Notes: generated from the letters alone by a model not told the origin. Shown: positions 19,901 through 27,470, counted from the first letter of the stretch. The stretch is DNA of 64,000 nucleotides from CBDATG01 sp965200145 (GCA_965200145.1 CBDATG010000002.1:1178001-1242000); one strand, 5' to 3'. Made by a program: numbers and translations.

Positions 19901-22798
19901 GAAGCTGTTCTTCTGCGCCTCGGTCAAGCATGTTGAGCCGACACACGGGTCCTTCAACGCCAATTTCGTCACGACATCGTTACCGGAATCGGCGGCGTTG
20001 ATGGCGCGCAGGCGCGCATAATGGTCCTGCTGGAACTGGAACGCCGCGGCGTTGAGGTCGTCATCGGCGAGGCGTAGCTCATTGCCGATGTATGTGTTCG
20101 GCTCGCTGTTCTGCAACGTGGCAGGGAACTCTCGCAGGAATGCTGCCGTGCCATCGGAGTGCAACCCGTCAAGCGTCAACGTTGGCGTGAACCACCAGAA
20201 GATCTGAAGGTTGTCAAGAGCGAAGATCGAGGCGTCGATCTCAGTGATGTGCGTGTTCTCTATTCGCAGATCCCACAGGTCAAGACCTGTGACATCCACT
20301 GTCTTGATCGGATTGCTGGAAAGTCTGAGTGTGCGCAACGGATTGGCACCGCTGCCCCTCGCCGCGACTGGCAACCAGTTTGAGTTGAACGCTGTCAACA
20401 GGTTCTCGTTGAGTGTGAGGGCGCGCAGCTTGGTGAAGTATTGCAGGAAGTTCGTGCCGGTCAGGTCGGCGTTATCAAGCGAGTTGCCCGCGAGCGACAG
20501 CACCTCGACATCGCGCGCCTCAGCGAACGTGTCGGCGGGAATCGACGATATGCCAGACCTGTCGAGCAAGATCTCCTTGACATTCTCGAAATCGGCGAAG
20601 TGGTCCGGGTTCAGCGTCGGACCGAGTCCGGTCGAATCGTAGAGGCGCAACCGCAGCGTCACTCCAGAGGTGTCAATGATTTTGCCGTGGATGGCGGCGT
20701 CAAATGCCACGTTCTCCGGGTTCACCGTCGTCGAGTCGGCCTTCTCTACTGCCAGCCCGCGCACAGGCCTGCACTCGGCCTGCGTCACTGCGTTGTAGCG
20801 CGCATGGCGAACATCGCCGGCGTTCGTCACCCATCCGCCAGTGAAGGCCTCGGAGTCGCCGTCGAGTAACTTGAAGTTGCGCATAATCTCTGCCCAGATG
20901 ACCCTCGGCCGGTCGCAGAAGTCTATCCCGACCTTAGGCGTGCCGGCGACATTGAGCGACTGCGAGATGCTTTGGGCAGTGCGCGCGGCGACGATGGCAG
21001 TCGACAATGACGACTTGTCCCAGTAATCTACCGCGCCCATCGTTGCCGGGTCGTTACCGTCTACATCGTGGAAGTACTTGGCGATCCAGGCGCCGCCGAG
21101 ATTGAGGTAGTTCAGGTTGGCAAGACGGTCGAACCATCGGGTGTTGATGTATCCCAGTTCGGTGTTTCGGAAGTCCAGAGACGCGAGGTTCGTGAAGGCA
21201 TCGAAGTAGTCATGCGTGGCGAAGTTGGTGTGATTGACGCGCGTGTTCGGCACCGCCAGCACCCTCAGCACCTCTGGCGTTGTTCCATACCATGCCTTCG
21301 GTTCGACCACGAATCGTCTCTGCCACTTGGCATCGAAATGCTCGACTCTAGAGCCTTGAAGTATCCCGGCCGGCAAGGAGTCGATGCTGGAACCCGTGAG
21401 CTTGAGACCCGTCACGTTCAGTCCCTTGATCTCTGACGGGCGGAACTCGTCCCACCGCCCAGTGTTGGGCCAGAAGGGCCTGCGCCAAGTGTCCCAGTGG
21501 TATGCAGCGTAGGCCTGCGTCTTCGTCACGTGGCTCACTTCCGTCGCGCCACATCCGAGGTTGGTGAATGCGGCCGGCACCGGTGTGCCCGCGTTGTTGT
21601 CAGGGTCTCTGAACTTCGCGATGATGTGCTTCGATCCCTCAGGATGGCGATCGTAGGGGTCGCACAGGTTGAATCCGACGGTGTATGTGCCAATGCGCCC
21701 ATTGAGCCCAATCTGTGCGCTGTTGCCGCCCGACGTTGGAATAGTACCCGCCCTGCCGGTGGAAGCCCAGTAGCGATCTATCTCGGCCTTGATGGCAGCA
21801 CCCATCGCGTTTCTGGTGGTCGCGTCGTTAGACGTCACGTCGGTTCCACCACCGCGTTGCTTTGAACCATCAACGTAGCGAATCGTCGACCGCTCGTCCG
21901 TCGGGCCTTCGGCGTAGAAGTAAGTGTCAACAATGCTGTTGTTCAGCTCCAGGCCGTCCAAGTTGGCAAGGCGCGCGAACCAACGCAGGTTGACATGGCC
22001 CAACCGTGTCTGGTCGCGTAGCTTGATTCGTCCGAGCTGCGTAGAGTGTCCAAACGAGGCGGTTTGTGTCGTGTCGAAGCAGCTGTCAAACGCGTCATGC
22101 GCGATGTCAGAGTGCGTAATGCCGCTACCGCTAACCGCAATCTCAGTCACATGCCGGGCGAAAGTGCCGAACCATTTGCAGCTCGGAGCCAAACCTGTGT
22201 TGCCGCGATCGGATGCGACTGTGATGGTGCCCGTGCTCTGGAATATGGCATCAGGTATCTCGGTGATGCTGTTCCCATGGATCCACAGGACCCTCAAATT
22301 TGTCAGCCCGGCGAAATCCGAGGCGACGAGCTGCGTCAGGCTCTTGTCCACCAACCGCATCGATTGGCGCCAACCATTATGCCAATTTGCATCGGATGCC
22401 AGCGCCGTCGCGTTAATCATCAGCATCGCGCCATCTGCCGTGCAAGGGTCGGTGGTGTAGACGCCGTCATAGTCCGACGGGTCAATCGTCCCCCAAGTCG
22501 CCTGCGGGTAGCTGGTGCTGAGCGCGCCGCGCTTCTGGGCGACGGTGCCGCTGCGGCCGTGGTCGCGGTTGGGATACTGGAGCGCAAACAGGATCTCGTG
22601 GCGCACCGCCGTGGTGCGGTCGCACAGATCGTATGACGTCGGCGTCGTCTGCGCCGATGCGCTAGGTGCGCTGTAGATGTTCCCCGCTAGGAATCCGACC
22701 AGCGCCAGCAGCGCCAAACCGGATATTATAACAAATGTACGGGATCGGGTGAGACTATTCGGCGGTGCAATTCCTTGATCATGCGCGATGCTTTCCAT
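16970..22798 (-). CDS. Wall-anchored leucine-rich-repeat surface protein, 1942 residues
   Basis: The intact ORF starts at ATG 22798. An N-terminal hydrophobic segment (about residues 22-45, FVIISGLALLALVGFLAG, followed by SAPSASAQ) looks like a signal peptide. Residues of about 80-1450 hold irregular leucine-rich repeats, for example DFAGLTNLRVLWIHGNSITE and DVEVLSLAGNSLDNADL, recalling the BspA/internalin style. One fibronectin-III-like domain (YEYRYRVRPDN) follows near residue 1550, then an Ig-like segment and a roughly 400-residue module nearly superposable on the end of the neighbouring giant gene (EVSMRAGDTVRLEVDVYG, YTAPSLPGTYTITAQAQPDG). The C-terminus is VETPDTGATAPST, a membrane helix, then RRRRSSS: the layout of a sortase sorting signal with T-P-D-T-G in place of L-P-x-T-G. 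Likely role is adhesion or matrix interaction at the cell surface. Confidence 0.85.
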   Translation of the reverse strand: MESIAHDQGIAPPNSLTRSRTFVIISGLALLALVGFLAGNIYSAPSASAQTTPTSYDLCDRTTAVRHEILFALQYPNRDHGRSGTVAQKRGALSTSYPQATWGTIDPSDYDGVYTTDPCTADGAMLMINATALASDANWHNGWRQSMRLVDKSLTQLVASDFAGLTNLRVLWIHGNSITEIPDAIFQSTGTITVASDRGNTGLAPSCKWFGTFARHVTEIAVSGSGITHSDIAHDAFDSCFDTTQTASFGHSTQLGRIKLRDQTRLGHVNLRWFARLANLDGLELNNSIVDTYFYAEGPTDERSTIRYVDGSKQRGGGTDVTSNDATTRNAMGAAIKAEIDRYWASTGRAGTIPTSGGNSAQIGLNGRIGTYTVGFNLCDPYDRHPEGSKHIIAKFRDPDNNAGTPVPAAFTNLGCGATEVSHVTKTQAYAAYHWDTWRRPFWPNTGRWDEFRPSEIKGLNVTGLKLTGSSIDSLPAGILQGSRVEHFDAKWQRRFVVEPKAWYGTTPEVLRVLAVPNTRVNHTNFATHDYFDAFTNLASLDFRNTELGYINTRWFDRLANLNYLNLGGAWIAKYFHDVDGNDPATMGAVDYWDKSSLSTAIVAARTAQSISQSLNVAGTPKVGIDFCDRPRVIWAEIMRNFKLLDGDSEAFTGGWVTNAGDVRHARYNAVTQAECRPVRGLAVEKADSTTVNPENVAFDAAIHGKIIDTSGVTLRLRLYDSTGLGPTLNPDHFADFENVKEILLDRSGISSIPADTFAEARDVEVLSLAGNSLDNADLTGTNFLQYFTKLRALTLNENLLTAFNSNWLPVAARGSGANPLRTLRLSSNPIKTVDVTGLDLWDLRIENTHITEIDASIFALDNLQIFWWFTPTLTLDGLHSDGTAAFLREFPATLQNSEPNTYIGNELRLADDDLNAAAFQFQQDHYARLRAINAADSGNDVVTKLALKDPCVGSTCLTEAQKNSFIDSLASFDGLEWINTEDANLSSAQMARLLRSVDGQPMRRLEFVSNPNAFGSGFDNSVFDIFADTDWRTLWLLRIDDSGLNFTQSELILSKLAAAYRPSRRLDSDGNLRWNDHYLVNLNFSNNANLFDGATTERLENWLNGVTPVRPGWGPFDLMLANTNLDFDKLKAILDGIEQFDAAPDNAHGIRSLNVSGNPNLWNRLNTSTGQWENVGLTDMGRLVDRLRGLIGLNIDDTGLAEPELRWIMSSLSANNSQLNLNIKSSMARMRSFSIAGVNLGSASPLTLENTFTYFGGRYATAAPALRSLSLARTRIDCQDLAGIADGLETAGVLGSITNLNLDGNPDLFNNCESPTPPPGLGFVDRINWQTANAYSKCDPTSATDPVVTLFSRFTNLRTISFDDTSADFNEVQCVVEGLDNADGTADDAATQVRSFSVMDNPNAFTVPATATTDAAAAPPAMVTALFQALPNARKVLTNTGLTPAQATAALGAEQEGQDEDEQRETARRFAAQNPAFTFKTPLPEFDVESGRGSVRVAFTHDPMYNNAPFTVLRYEYRYRVRPDNANDAWGSEVWRTASIDLDERGPTSFVIFGLEPETVYQVQLRASSLAQPNIKMASGGTNVNLPTVNRIEPTITEVSMRAGDTVRLEVDVYGTADRVDNTIPAQEGSKLVFDWSEMPGGGAFAAPGDQRRVVYTAPSLPGTYTITAQAQPDGICRDHHKTNFDISDADRAPCIATFTIRVSRAPTPPEAPAEPINPAGPIPSDLTDASGAEYRVFTPVDGGTFTGVGITVSAAKGAVPDEQLLAVSAAVSAVLPPAPVPGASMTIAGDLYDINGIQQDGDAPVQGFTLDDPLTACLPMPTELRANISDVVAVERKSDGSYGILSTKLRQTAGGLSVCGSVSTLPATVGVAKLGVVVAPPATPIPDVETPDTGATAPSTNMAGIALGAGIALIAVAIATAAVLSALRRRRSSSTRDTSS

Positions 22799-22899
22799 GT
22801 CTAGTTCCTGTTTCTGTTAGTCCGATCCGCCGTACGCGAACGGCGATCACGATTCATTATAACCATCACGCCGCCAATGTCAACATGGATGTTAACAAT

Positions 22900-22967
22900 A
22901 ACAAGGATACGCAGGATAATCAGGGGACGATCCCCACCCTATCCTGAATATCCTGCGTATCCTTGTT
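22900..22967. repeat. Short repeat, copy 6: long inverted repeat with 19-bp perfect arms
   Basis: AACAAGGATACGCAGGATA (22900-22918) is the exact reverse complement of TATCCTGCGTATCCTTGTT (22949-22967). Inside lies a second small hairpin, GGGG-ACGAT-CCCC (22923-22935). The element is in the region upstream of the LRR gene and just before a small plus-strand ORF; the frame of that ORF stays open through the second arm. Confidence 0.85.
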
Positions 22968-22991
22968 AGTTCTATTGCTCATTGGCGCGCC

Positions 22992-23126
22992 ATGGATATC
23001 TTTGGTGACGGCAAGATGCGTTACCTATGCGTGATAACATCAGAAAGTAGGGATTACGTAGTGACAGCCCACCCGGACAGGGACTTCCTCAAGAAAATGC
23101 GCAATATGGGGGTTGAACTGCCATGA
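22992..23126 (+). CDS. Small protein (44 residues) coupled to the DUF2283 gene
   Basis: ATG at 22992 opens a 44-residue frame ending in a TGA (23124-23126) that overlaps the ATG of the next gene (23123) in the sequence ATGA. Such a 4-base overlap is typical of translational coupling and supports this being translated. The sequence contains MRYLCVITSESRDYVVTAHP, which resembles the C-terminal strand pair of DUF4258-type toxin-like proteins that commonly precede DUF2283 genes; that link is an inference. The frame stays open further upstream into the repeat, so the protein may be the remnant of a longer one or start earlier. No strong ribosome binding site is seen. Confidence 0.5.
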   Translation: MDIFGDGKMRYLCVITSESRDYVVTAHPDRDFLKKMRNMGVELP

Positions 23127-23614
23127 AGTTCAAGTATTTCGAAGACACGGACAGCTTCGGAGTCAAGCTCGGCGAACGAGACTACCAGCACACCGCCACT
23201 GTTTCGTACGACTTCTTCGTCGAGCTGGATTGGGACGAGCTGGTCTTCGGCGTTGAATGCATCGGCGCGCGTCGGCACCTTGCCATCGCTGACATCATCG
23301 CCACGCCGCCGTCTTTCAAGTGGGTAACGCTGGCGGACGACGAGCCGGTCCCGCCGCGCGGTACAGGACGCGACCGCTACTTCATCCACAGACCCGCGCA
23401 GGACACCGTCCACATCGAGTTCGCGCTCGGCGAGCCCGTGTCGACGGAGCCAGTCGTCAACGGCGTGTACGCCGAGCTCAATGCAGATGGCGCAGTGGCA
23501 GGCCTGCACGTCGCGAACGCCTCGCGGAACCTGGACCTGGACGCCATCCTGGCCGACGGCATACCCGCCATCCAGTGGGAGCCGCACCCCGCGCCAGTCG
23601 CAGCCGCGAATTAA
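23123..23614 (+). CDS. Tandem DUF2283-like protein
   Basis: 163 residues with two DUF2283-like units. The first begins MKFKYFEDTDSFGVKLGE; the second is RYFIHRPAQDTVHIEFALGE followed by GVYAELNADGAVAGLHVANA, which has the family's typical D-x-x-G-x-V-x-G-x-x-I/V-x-x-A-S pattern. The function is unknown; DUF2283 proteins are often the second gene of small toxin-antitoxin-like pairs. Its ATG overlaps the stop of the 44-residue ORF. Its stop codon TAA (23612-23614) is inside the left arm of a perfect hairpin shared with the convergent enolase-superfamily gene. Confidence 0.65.
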   Translation: MKFKYFEDTDSFGVKLGERDYQHTATVSYDFFVELDWDELVFGVECIGARRHLAIADIIATPPSFKWVTLADDEPVPPRGTGRDRYFIHRPAQDTVHIEFALGEPVSTEPVVNGVYAELNADGAVAGLHVANASRNLDLDAILADGIPAIQWEPHPAPVAAAN

Positions 23615-23635
23615 CAGGGATAGATCCCTGTTAAT
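23610..23635. terminator. Bidirectional hairpin carrying both stop codons (repeat copy 7)
   Basis: ATTAACAGGGAT (23610-23621) and ATCCCTGTTAAT (23624-23635) are perfect 12-base inverted arms separated by AG. The left arm carries the TAA of the plus-strand gene and the right arm the TAA of the minus-strand gene. It is the most compact symmetric form of the repeat family and is placed like a bidirectional terminator, without a U tract on the plus side. Confidence 0.75.
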
Positions 23636-24800
23636 CAACTTCGTGGGCGGCTAGATACTCTTCGTTTAAGTTCATTCCCAAGCCGGGACGGCTCGCATCT
23701 AGGTAGATCTTGTCGCCGCGGATGTCTAGCGGAACGTCGATGAACTCGTTATATGCGCTAAGGTCTGCGCGTGACGTCTCCACTCGGTAACAGTTCGGGA
23801 CCGTCACCATCACATGCGCGCCGGATATCACGTTTATCGGACCACTGGCATCATGCGGCGACACCGGGATGTAGTAGACCTCGGCTTGTGTGCATATCTT
23901 CTTCAACTCGCTGATGCCGCCGGTCCAAGTGATGTCGGGCATGATGAAGTCTGCCAGACCCTGCTCAAGAATCTGCGCGAACTCCCAACGGGTATGCAAC
24001 CGCTCCCCGACGCAGATGGGAACGTCGACGGCATCGCGCACCTGCTTCAGCGCAGTGTTCGACTCAACAGATACGGGCTCCTCGAACCAGAAGATGTTGT
24101 AAGGCTCCAGCGCCTTCGCCAAACGGATGGCAGTAGGGACATCGAAGCGCGCATGGTTGTCGATCAGAATCTCGAATTGCGGACCAACGGCATCGCGCGC
24201 CGCGGCGATGCGTTCCACGCCTAACGCCTCCGCCTCATCGGTCAACCGTCCGCTCAAGTAACCGTTCGCCTCCTCTGGATGGTGCGGATGCCAAGGGTCG
24301 GTCTTCAGCGACGTCTGCCCTGTCGCCTTGATGGCGGCACAGTGCTGCGCAAGCTCGGCAGGCGTGGCACCGTCTTCGGGATGGCAATACACATCCACAG
24401 CATCGCGCACCTTACCGCCAAGCAGGTCATAAGTCGGCACACCGAGCACTTTGCCGCGGATATCCCAAAGCGCGATGTCAATGCCAGAAATCACGTTTGT
24501 AGTGGCGCCACGCGATCCCATATAGGTGAAGTGTCGGAAGACCTTGTGCCAGATGCGCTCGATCTCAGACGGGTCGTCGCCGGTCAGCAGATCCGACACG
24601 TGGCGAATCATGGATGCCACAGCGCGGTTGGCACCCTCGCGCGTGCACGTGACCTCTCCCCAACCGGTAATGCCCGCGTCCGTGTCGACCTGCACAAAGA
24701 TGTACTCGCGGTTAGCGCGCTTGCCGCCGGCATCCTCAGCCGTGGCAAGGAATGGACGCGGCGCGGAAATCAGCCACGGACGGATGCGGGTTATCTTCAT
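23631..24800 (-). CDS. Mandelate racemase/muconate lactonizing enzyme family protein (sugar-acid dehydratase-like)
   Basis: 389-residue enolase-superfamily enzyme: N-terminal capping domain (about 1-130), then a TIM barrel. Visible active-site elements are the K-x-D motif in SLKTDPWHP, metal ligands in ILIDNHARFD (Asp), WFEEPVSVE (Glu) and CVGERLHTR (Glu), the MPDITWTGGISE strand, and the general-base His in PVSPHDASGP. The His/Asn-His pattern resembles the galactonate/mannonate dehydratase subgroups, so dehydration of an acid sugar is likely, though the substrate is open. The ATG at 24800 starts MKITRIRPW. It is convergent with the DUF2283 gene and lies 43 bases downstream of the DsbA-like gene on the same strand. 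Confidence 0.9.
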   Translation of the reverse strand: MKITRIRPWLISAPRPFLATAEDAGGKRANREYIFVQVDTDAGITGWGEVTCTREGANRAVASMIRHVSDLLTGDDPSEIERIWHKVFRHFTYMGSRGATTNVISGIDIALWDIRGKVLGVPTYDLLGGKVRDAVDVYCHPEDGATPAELAQHCAAIKATGQTSLKTDPWHPHHPEEANGYLSGRLTDEAEALGVERIAAARDAVGPQFEILIDNHARFDVPTAIRLAKALEPYNIFWFEEPVSVESNTALKQVRDAVDVPICVGERLHTRWEFAQILEQGLADFIMPDITWTGGISELKKICTQAEVYYIPVSPHDASGPINVISGAHVMVTVPNCYRVETSRADLSAYNEFIDVPLDIRGDKIYLDASRPGLGMNLNEEYLAAHEVD

Positions 24801-24843
24801 GCTGTTCCCTCCAAGATGTTAAGCACATGCTAAGTAATGATCG

Positions 24844-25611
24844 CTACCGGATGCGTTCCAATATCGAGTCAAGCAGGTCGCTGAACTTATCGTATTCCTG
24901 CCCGCCTTGGAACTCCAACTCGCGCTGCTCACCATCCGTATCGATGTAGGCGACGAATATGGTCGGCGTGGAGTTGACGCCCAGGCTGGTGCCACGCGCC
25001 ATGTCGGCCTGCCAAGCCAAACGCGCACCGCCGGCGTCCATGCAGCTGTTCCAGGCATCCACATCCAGGCCGAGGTCACCCGCCAGAGACTCCGCCGCCG
25101 GGCGTTCTATGCCGCTGCCCTGTTCGTAGATGCCGTCGACCATGCTCCAGAAGCCGTCCACTTGCCCAACAACGCCGGCGCACTCGGACGCCTCTGCGGC
25201 GACCTCTGAGCGCTCATTGATGAACGGGAAGTGGTTGTACACCATGCGCAGGCGGCCGTCTGCCACATAGTCCCTGCGAAGCTCGGCAGCCGTCCCGCGG
25301 TGCCAGTTACGACAATGCCCTCAGGTGAAGTCCGAGTAGTCATACATCACGATGGGGGCGTTGGCATCCCCAAGCGCGTTGTAGGTGCGATGCGGCACGG
25401 AGGGCACGGCAGGCGAGGTCTGGGCAGTTGCGTCGTCGGCCGCACGCGTGGCGGCGGGCGCGCTCGTGGTAGCAGGGGCCGTCGTGGCAGTGGGTGCTGG
25501 CGGGACTGTGGGAATGTCGGGCGCGCTGGGTCCGCAGGCCACGACGGCCAGCGCGACGACGGCGCCAAGGACAGCGGCGACAAGGGACAGGAGTATGCGG
25601 TCCGAAGACAT
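24844..25611 (-). CDS. DsbA-like thioredoxin-fold lipoprotein with in-frame UGA (candidate selenoprotein)
   Basis: Reading TGA as an amino acid gives one continuous frame of 255 residues. Residues 1-26 form a lipoprotein signal (hydrophobic core, then LAVVAC with Cys26). A Thr/Ala/Pro-rich linker follows to about residue 72. The thioredoxin-fold domain starts at APIVMYDYSDFT; the next codon (25321-25323) is TGA, then GHCRNWHRGTAAELRRDY. The redox motif is thus U97-G-H-C100 where DsbA relatives have C-x-x-C. The rest is collinear with DsbA-family proteins: YNHFPFINE, a Cys pair in the helical insertion, and the cis-Pro motif NSTPTIFV near residue 215. A SECIS-like hairpin lies 23 nt after the UGA. 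The likely role is extracytoplasmic thiol-disulfide chemistry. The alternative, a nonsense mutation, is less likely because the downstream frame is intact and the hairpin is present. Confidence 0.85.
25285..25304 (-). promoter_or_regulatory. Candidate bacterial SECIS hairpin after UGA
   Basis: On the coding strand GGCA-CCG pairs with CGG-(bulged C)-UGCC around the 5-base loop CGGGA. The loop begins 24 nt after the UGA and has G as its second base. Known bacterial SECIS elements need an apical loop about 16-37 nt after the UGA with a G among the first loop bases, so this fits. The hairpin is inside coding sequence, as expected. Confidence 0.65.
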
Positions 25612-25647
25612 GCAAGCAATTCTAACGCGCGCTTCGCGGCAATGCGA

Positions 25648-25690
25648 TGTGTGACACGTCGATTTTGAGTTATGTCACAAATGTGCGATG
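25648..25690. promoter_or_regulatory. Conserved promoter/operator block of the toxin-antitoxin array, copy 1
   Basis: The segment TGTGTGACACGTCG...TTATGTCACAAATGTGCGATG is nearly repeated at 27484-27529, where everything around it has diverged. A possible promoter is TTGAGT, 16 bases, GATGGT, reading toward the toxin gene. TGTGACA/TGTCACA half-sites suggest an operator for the antitoxin. It lies between the divergent DsbA-like gene and the toxin. Confidence 0.45.
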
Positions 25691-25769
25691 GTTTGAGTAG
25701 GCGATAAGTCTCGCAACTCCAAGGTTGGGATCTGCTGCTTATGTCGTCAAGCACACCTGGATCGATAGA

Positions 25770-26066
25770 ATGAAGATACGCTGGCAACGGAGACAGGATA
25801 AGCGGTTCCACACTAATCAGCGCTTAGCGGCGCGCAAACTTGGACATGCGGCTGCCGATAATTTCCGAAAGTGCGTCCAGTCGGTTGTGGAGGCACCAGA
25901 TTTTCGGACGCTCTTGATCAGAAGTCCGATGGGACTGCATCGGTTGCGCCACTCAAGGAGAGAGCAGTGGGCGTTCCGACTCAGTGGCAACCTTAGACTC
26001 ATCATTCAGCCCGACAGAACCCATTCAGTTACCATCATTGTCGAGATAGTCGACTACCATACGTAG
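25770..26066 (+). CDS. HigB/RelE-like toxin, copy 1
   Basis: 98-residue protein starting MKIRW at ATG 25770; the frame is open 15 codons further up, but the start aligns with that of the second copy at 27604. The fold pattern is that of the RelE/HigB family of ribosome-dependent mRNA interferases: APDFRTLLIRSPMGLHRL in the middle, then QWAFRLSGNLRLIIQ and the closing strand TIIVEIVDYH. It is about 68% like copy 2 by eye in its second half. It is followed after 10 bases by a HigA-like antitoxin gene, the reversed toxin-antitoxin order typical of higBA loci. The proposed activity follows from the family; catalytic residues are poorly conserved in this group. Confidence 0.8.
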   Translation: MKIRWQRRQDKRFHTNQRLAARKLGHAAADNFRKCVQSVVEAPDFRTLLIRSPMGLHRLRHSRREQWAFRLSGNLRLIIQPDRTHSVTIIVEIVDYHT

Positions 26067-26076
26067 GCGGTGAATT

Positions 26077-26613
26077 ATGTCTTACGAACACAAAGAGTGG
26101 CAGAGCACTTGGGTGATTCACCCGAGTGAATATGCCATCGACTACAGTAAAGAGCTTGGAATCCCTCTAAATCAACTCCATAAGCGGTTGGGCGTTGCAC
26201 ACGATGAATTGGACAGCTTCCTTCGGGGCAACACGCCGGTAACGCCAAGTCTCGCGCCGAAGCTAGGAAAGGTACTAGGTTTCGATGGGGGGTTCTGGCT
26301 GAGATTGCAACGCAGCTACGATAGAACAATCGAGCGCAACAACGCCAGAGAAGCTGCTGGCATAAACACCACCGTCTACAAGATGCTGGATGCCGACGGG
26401 CGCACCGTGAAGTACGGGATGTCGACCGACCTCGCGGACGCCTGGGACGAAGAGGAGCAGGCGGGAAATGGCGTGGAGCTGGAGCCGCTGTCGTGGTTCC
26501 TGCACCCCAGCATGGCGCAGCGCAAGCTGGACAAGCTGCAACGAGCATTCGAGGCACGCAAGATGAGGGAACGCGAGGCCGTGGGAGCGCAAGTGATCGC
26601 TCAGGCGGCTTAG
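26077..26613 (+). CDS. HigA-like antitoxin with GIY-YIG-like C-terminal domain, copy 1
   Basis: 178 residues. Residues about 15-85 form a HigA-type XRE helix-turn-helix (PVTPSLAPKLGKVLGFDGGFWLRLQ matches the family's xITPExALxLxxxFxxxxxFWxxLQ pattern). Residues about 93-178 are a second domain, TTVYKMLDADGRTVKYGM, then AWDEEE and KLDKLQRAFEARK, which resembles the first half of UvrC-type GIY-YIG domains (VYxMxDAxGxxxYxGxxxDLxxR) but has Trp where the catalytic Arg should be. I infer a non-catalytic GIY-YIG-like domain. Its N-terminal half differs from the three other copies while its C-terminal 85 residues are almost identical to them, suggesting homogenisation. Confidence 0.75.
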   Translation: MSYEHKEWQSTWVIHPSEYAIDYSKELGIPLNQLHKRLGVAHDELDSFLRGNTPVTPSLAPKLGKVLGFDGGFWLRLQRSYDRTIERNNAREAAGINTTVYKMLDADGRTVKYGMSTDLADAWDEEEQAGNGVELEPLSWFLHPSMAQRKLDKLQRAFEARKMREREAVGAQVIAQAA

Positions 26614-26660
26614 ATGCGTTGGAATCGGTCATGGGCGACTACCACTGAAGGCGGTAAGCC

Positions 26661-27197
26661 ATGCCATACGAACACAAACCTTGGAGAAACACATGGGAGA
26701 GTCCCCCAGGATGTTCGATGCGCTTACGGATGGAGGATCGGTACGTAACCGAATCAGAGCTCGCAGCGCGATTGGGAATACCGTACGATCACATCGAGTG
26801 CCTGCTATCTGGCGCATCGCCCGTGACACCGGAACTCGCACCCAAGATAGGCGAGTTACTAGGCTTCAACGCCGAATTCTGGCTGGGCTGTCAGCAGGAC
26901 TACGAAGACTCCATCCGACGCAACAACGCCAGAGAGGCGGCCGGCATAAACACCACCGTCTACAAGATGCTGGATGCTGACGGACGCACTGTGAAGTACG
27001 GCATGACTACCGACCAGGCCAAAGCCTGGGATGAAGAGGAGCTGGCAGGCAACGGCGTGTACCTGAAGCCGCTGTCGTGGTACCTGCATCCCACCGTCGC
27101 ACAACGCAAACTGGACAAGTTGCAACGAGCATTCGAGGCGCGAAAGATGAGGGAACGCGAGGCAGTGGGAGCGCAAGTGATCGCTCAGGCGGCTTAG
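26661..27197 (+). CDS. HigA-like antitoxin with GIY-YIG-like C-terminal domain, copy 2
   Basis: 178 residues, starting MPYEHKPWRNTWESPPG. The helix-turn-helix region is VTESELAARLGIPYDHIEC followed by SPVTPELAPKIGELLGF and FWLGCQQDYED. The C-terminal domain is VYKMLDADGRTVKYGMTTDQ and KLDKLQRAFEARKMRE. It has no toxin of its own, but the 48 bases before it keep a relic of the toxin 3' end (GGGCGACTACCACTGAAGGC), showing that it arose by duplication of a toxin-tail plus antitoxin segment. It probably acts with or modulates the same toxin. Confidence 0.75.
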   Translation: MPYEHKPWRNTWESPPGCSMRLRMEDRYVTESELAARLGIPYDHIECLLSGASPVTPELAPKIGELLGFNAEFWLGCQQDYEDSIRRNNAREAAGINTTVYKMLDADGRTVKYGMTTDQAKAWDEEELAGNGVYLKPLSWYLHPTVAQRKLDKLQRAFEARKMREREAVGAQVIAQAA

Positions 27198-27202
27198 GTA
27201 GT

Positions 27203-27470
27203 CGAACATAACGATGGGTGTATCAACGTCCCCCAACGCGTCGTAGCTGAGTTTCGGCACGGGTAACAGTGCCGGCGAGGTCCGGGGGCAGGCTCGCCGT
27301 CGGATCCATGGCTTGGCTGCGAGTGCGCTTGCGGCGGTAGGGACCCGCCGTATCAACATGCGCGTGTTCAACGGTGGGGAGTGTGCGGCGTGCCGTGACG
27401 GCAGACTAATCCGGCGAGCGAAACGGCACCGAAGACAGCGGCGGACCGAGATGCACGAAGCGAAGACGTG
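27203..27470 (-). pseudogene. Remnant of a duplicated 5' end of the DsbA-like gene
   Basis: On the minus strand the segment still reads SYDALGDVDTPIVMFDY, matching TYNALGDANAPIVMYDY of the intact gene at 25611-24844. At its other end CGTGCAAGCAATTC matches CATGCAAGCAATTC at the intact gene's start. The copy stops where the intact gene has its UGA codon and SECIS hairpin, is frameshifted, and lacks the rest of the domain. It marks the joint of a roughly 1.88 kb tandem duplication that also carried toxin and antitoxin genes. Confidence 0.8.

Noticed and set aside
299..23635. CRISPR array suggested by recurring short repeats
   Set aside because: The copies are single, at gene borders, kilobases apart and of varying orientation; there are no regular spacers and no cas genes.
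23054..23638. Minus-strand ORF of 194 residues opposite the DUF2283 gene
   Set aside because: Shadow ORF with no family motif; the plus-strand frame has DUF2283 signatures and start/stop coupling.
25321..25611. DsbA-like gene read as two separate genes or a nonsense pseudogene
   Set aside because: The frame continues without shift after the TGA with conserved thioredoxin-fold sequence, the TGA replaces exactly the first active-site Cys, and a SECIS-like hairpin is correctly spaced.
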